This document shows positions 63,048 to 64,000 of a DNA stretch of 64,000 bases, in pieces. Position 1 is the stretch's first letter, and every line of letters begins with the position of its first letter. The stretch is taken from the NCBI RefSeq assembly GCF_950295315.1, contig NC_080170.1, forward strand, positions 92,860,054-92,924,053, given 5' to 3'. The position numbers and the translations under genes were made by a program. The notes under the pieces were generated by a model. That model did no database searches. It was not told the origin of the DNA and saw nothing but the letters and a program-made list of their open reading frames with translations. This stretch comes from Erinaceus europaeus (lineage: Eukaryota; Chordata; Mammalia; Eulipotyphla; Erinaceidae).

Positions 63048-64000
63048 GGAGATTGGGGTATCCTGCACTGCCACTCCAGGAGGATTGATCCTGAAATGAG
63101 TGCAGCCTGCACTGTTCCCAGCTGTAACCATTAGCTGTGAGTGCAGACCAATAGGGATTCAGAGGTTGCACAGGCTCTGGTACTAAATATAAATATATGG
63201 GTCCTAGATCAGGTAGGTGGAGTTAATTGTATCCACATAATTTTTTCAAGAATGGAAGCTATTCCCTGCTCCAATCCAACTTTCTAGCTATTTTATCTAC
63301 TCTGACACCATTTTCTCAGACAATATTTTTATCCAACTTCAGGCTAGCTATCAAACTCAAGCAAAACTACCATAATTATATGCCCCCAGGAACATGCCCA
63401 AGATGAACTTTCTAGCTTTCTTCTACCCTAAGATCTGTAATCTCATCTACTCTATTCCTCCTTTTGGGTTCCTGTTCATTAACCAGTTTGTTTCAAATTA
63501 TGTCCTGCCACCTTCCAGACACCAAGTCTCTGGTGCTACCATGATTCAGTCCTGACTTCCCTGAGCAGACAACCTCACCCAGTGTGGCCTGGAACCTCAC
63601 CTCTCCAGAGCCCTACCCCACTAGGGAAAAACAGAAACAGGCTGGGGTTTTGGATTGACCTGTCAATGCCCACATACAGTAGCGAAGCAATTACAGAAGC
63701 CAGAAATCTAACCTTCTGCACCCCTAAAACAACCATGATCCATACACCCAGCCAGGGAGAAGTGATAGGAGGAAGATAAGAGGGATTCGAACTCCAGCTC
63801 CATCAGCATCCAGAGAGATAGGAGGAAAAGAAGGGCATAGGTAGGTAGTAATATGGAGGTAGTGGCTTAGAGAGTAAAAGAACATTGACTCAGGAGAAAA
63901 AGAGGGCAATTATGTATAAATATGGACAGATAATTGTAAAGATGATGGTTGGCCTATGTCTACAACCTTAGGGAAATTGTGGTGGGGAGACTGAGGATTC
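63048..64000 (+). mobile_element. Family R copy, running off the window
   Basis: GATTGGGGTATCCTGCACTGCC, GAGTGCAGCCTGCACTG, CAGACCAATAGGGATTCAG, GCCACCTTCCAGACACCAAG, CACTAGGGAAAAACAG, GAAGTGATAGGAGGAAGATAAG and GGCCTATGTCTACAACC. Collinear with 1340-2660 and continuous where that copy carries its nested insertion, so it belongs to the first sublineage. Confidence 0.85.

Overview
This window is mammalian nuclear DNA that is AT-rich, gene-poor and packed with retroposons. The most abundant repeat is a tRNA-derived SINE with a legible A box, a B box (GGTTCGAnCCC), a pyrimidine-rich body and a CAACAA/AATAAA-rich tail. From memory it matches the ERI-type SINEs of the European hedgehog (Erinaceus europaeus), so hedgehog or a close relative is my best guess. 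I found no host protein-coding exon, rRNA gene, functional tRNA gene or CRISPR array. Nearly all longer reading frames are accidental frames inside SINEs, LINEs, LTRs or simple repeats. The segment is most likely intergenic or deep intronic.

Working labels used below, none of them database names. SINE-A is the young ERI-type element, often with perfect 14-18 bp target-site duplications (TSDs). SINE-B is an older relative starting GGGGCnGGGnGGTGGC. SINE-C is a SINE-B-like head with an extra 3' module ending in a segment like CAGCAATAACCCTGG. SINE-D is a short tRNA-like element (ATAATGGTTATG... GGTTCAATCCC... CAGAGCTGAGCAGTGCTCTGG). SINE-E is a diverged AGATAGCTCA... type. Family R is a 0.4-1.5 kb retroposon family with no long ORF. 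Its tail (GGTGGTGGGAATTGTGTGG ... TTTTTATAAATAAA) resembles LINE-1 3' ends, and about fifteen copies or pieces lie here on both strands. L1/HAL1 marks LINE-1 or half-LINE-1 fragments.

Layout: 1-5 kb has two SINE-A copies and a long family R copy that carries a nested R copy. 5.8-11 kb has SINEs and an inverted old L1 broken by a GATA/TAGATA microsatellite. 12.78-13.36 kb is a CpG-rich, open 185-codon C-terminal piece of a non-LTR reverse transcriptase unlike mammalian L1. 15.5-16.7 kb is a LINE-1/HAL1 ORF1 relic. 18-23 kb has several SINEs and family R copies. 23.58-24.07 kb is a solo LTR. 25-37 kb has further SINE-A and R copies, including repeated insertion at one target site. 39.47-41.89 kb is a large inverted duplication whose right arm alone carries a second solo LTR with a 6-bp TSD. 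43.4-45.3 kb is an inverted L1 split by a 220-bp polypyrimidine tract. 48-52.4 kb has large R copies, one cut by a young 5'-truncated L1. 54.7-55.7 and 60.8-61.5 kb are L1 3' ends. The window ends inside another R copy.

The functional logic is that of retrotransposition. L1 machinery explains the poly(A)-like tails and TSDs of the SINEs and family R. The two LTRs are remnants of endogenous retroviruses. The 12.8 kb element is the one sequence that does not fit the local repeat repertoire. Coordinates without a stated TSD are approximate to about 10-30 bases.
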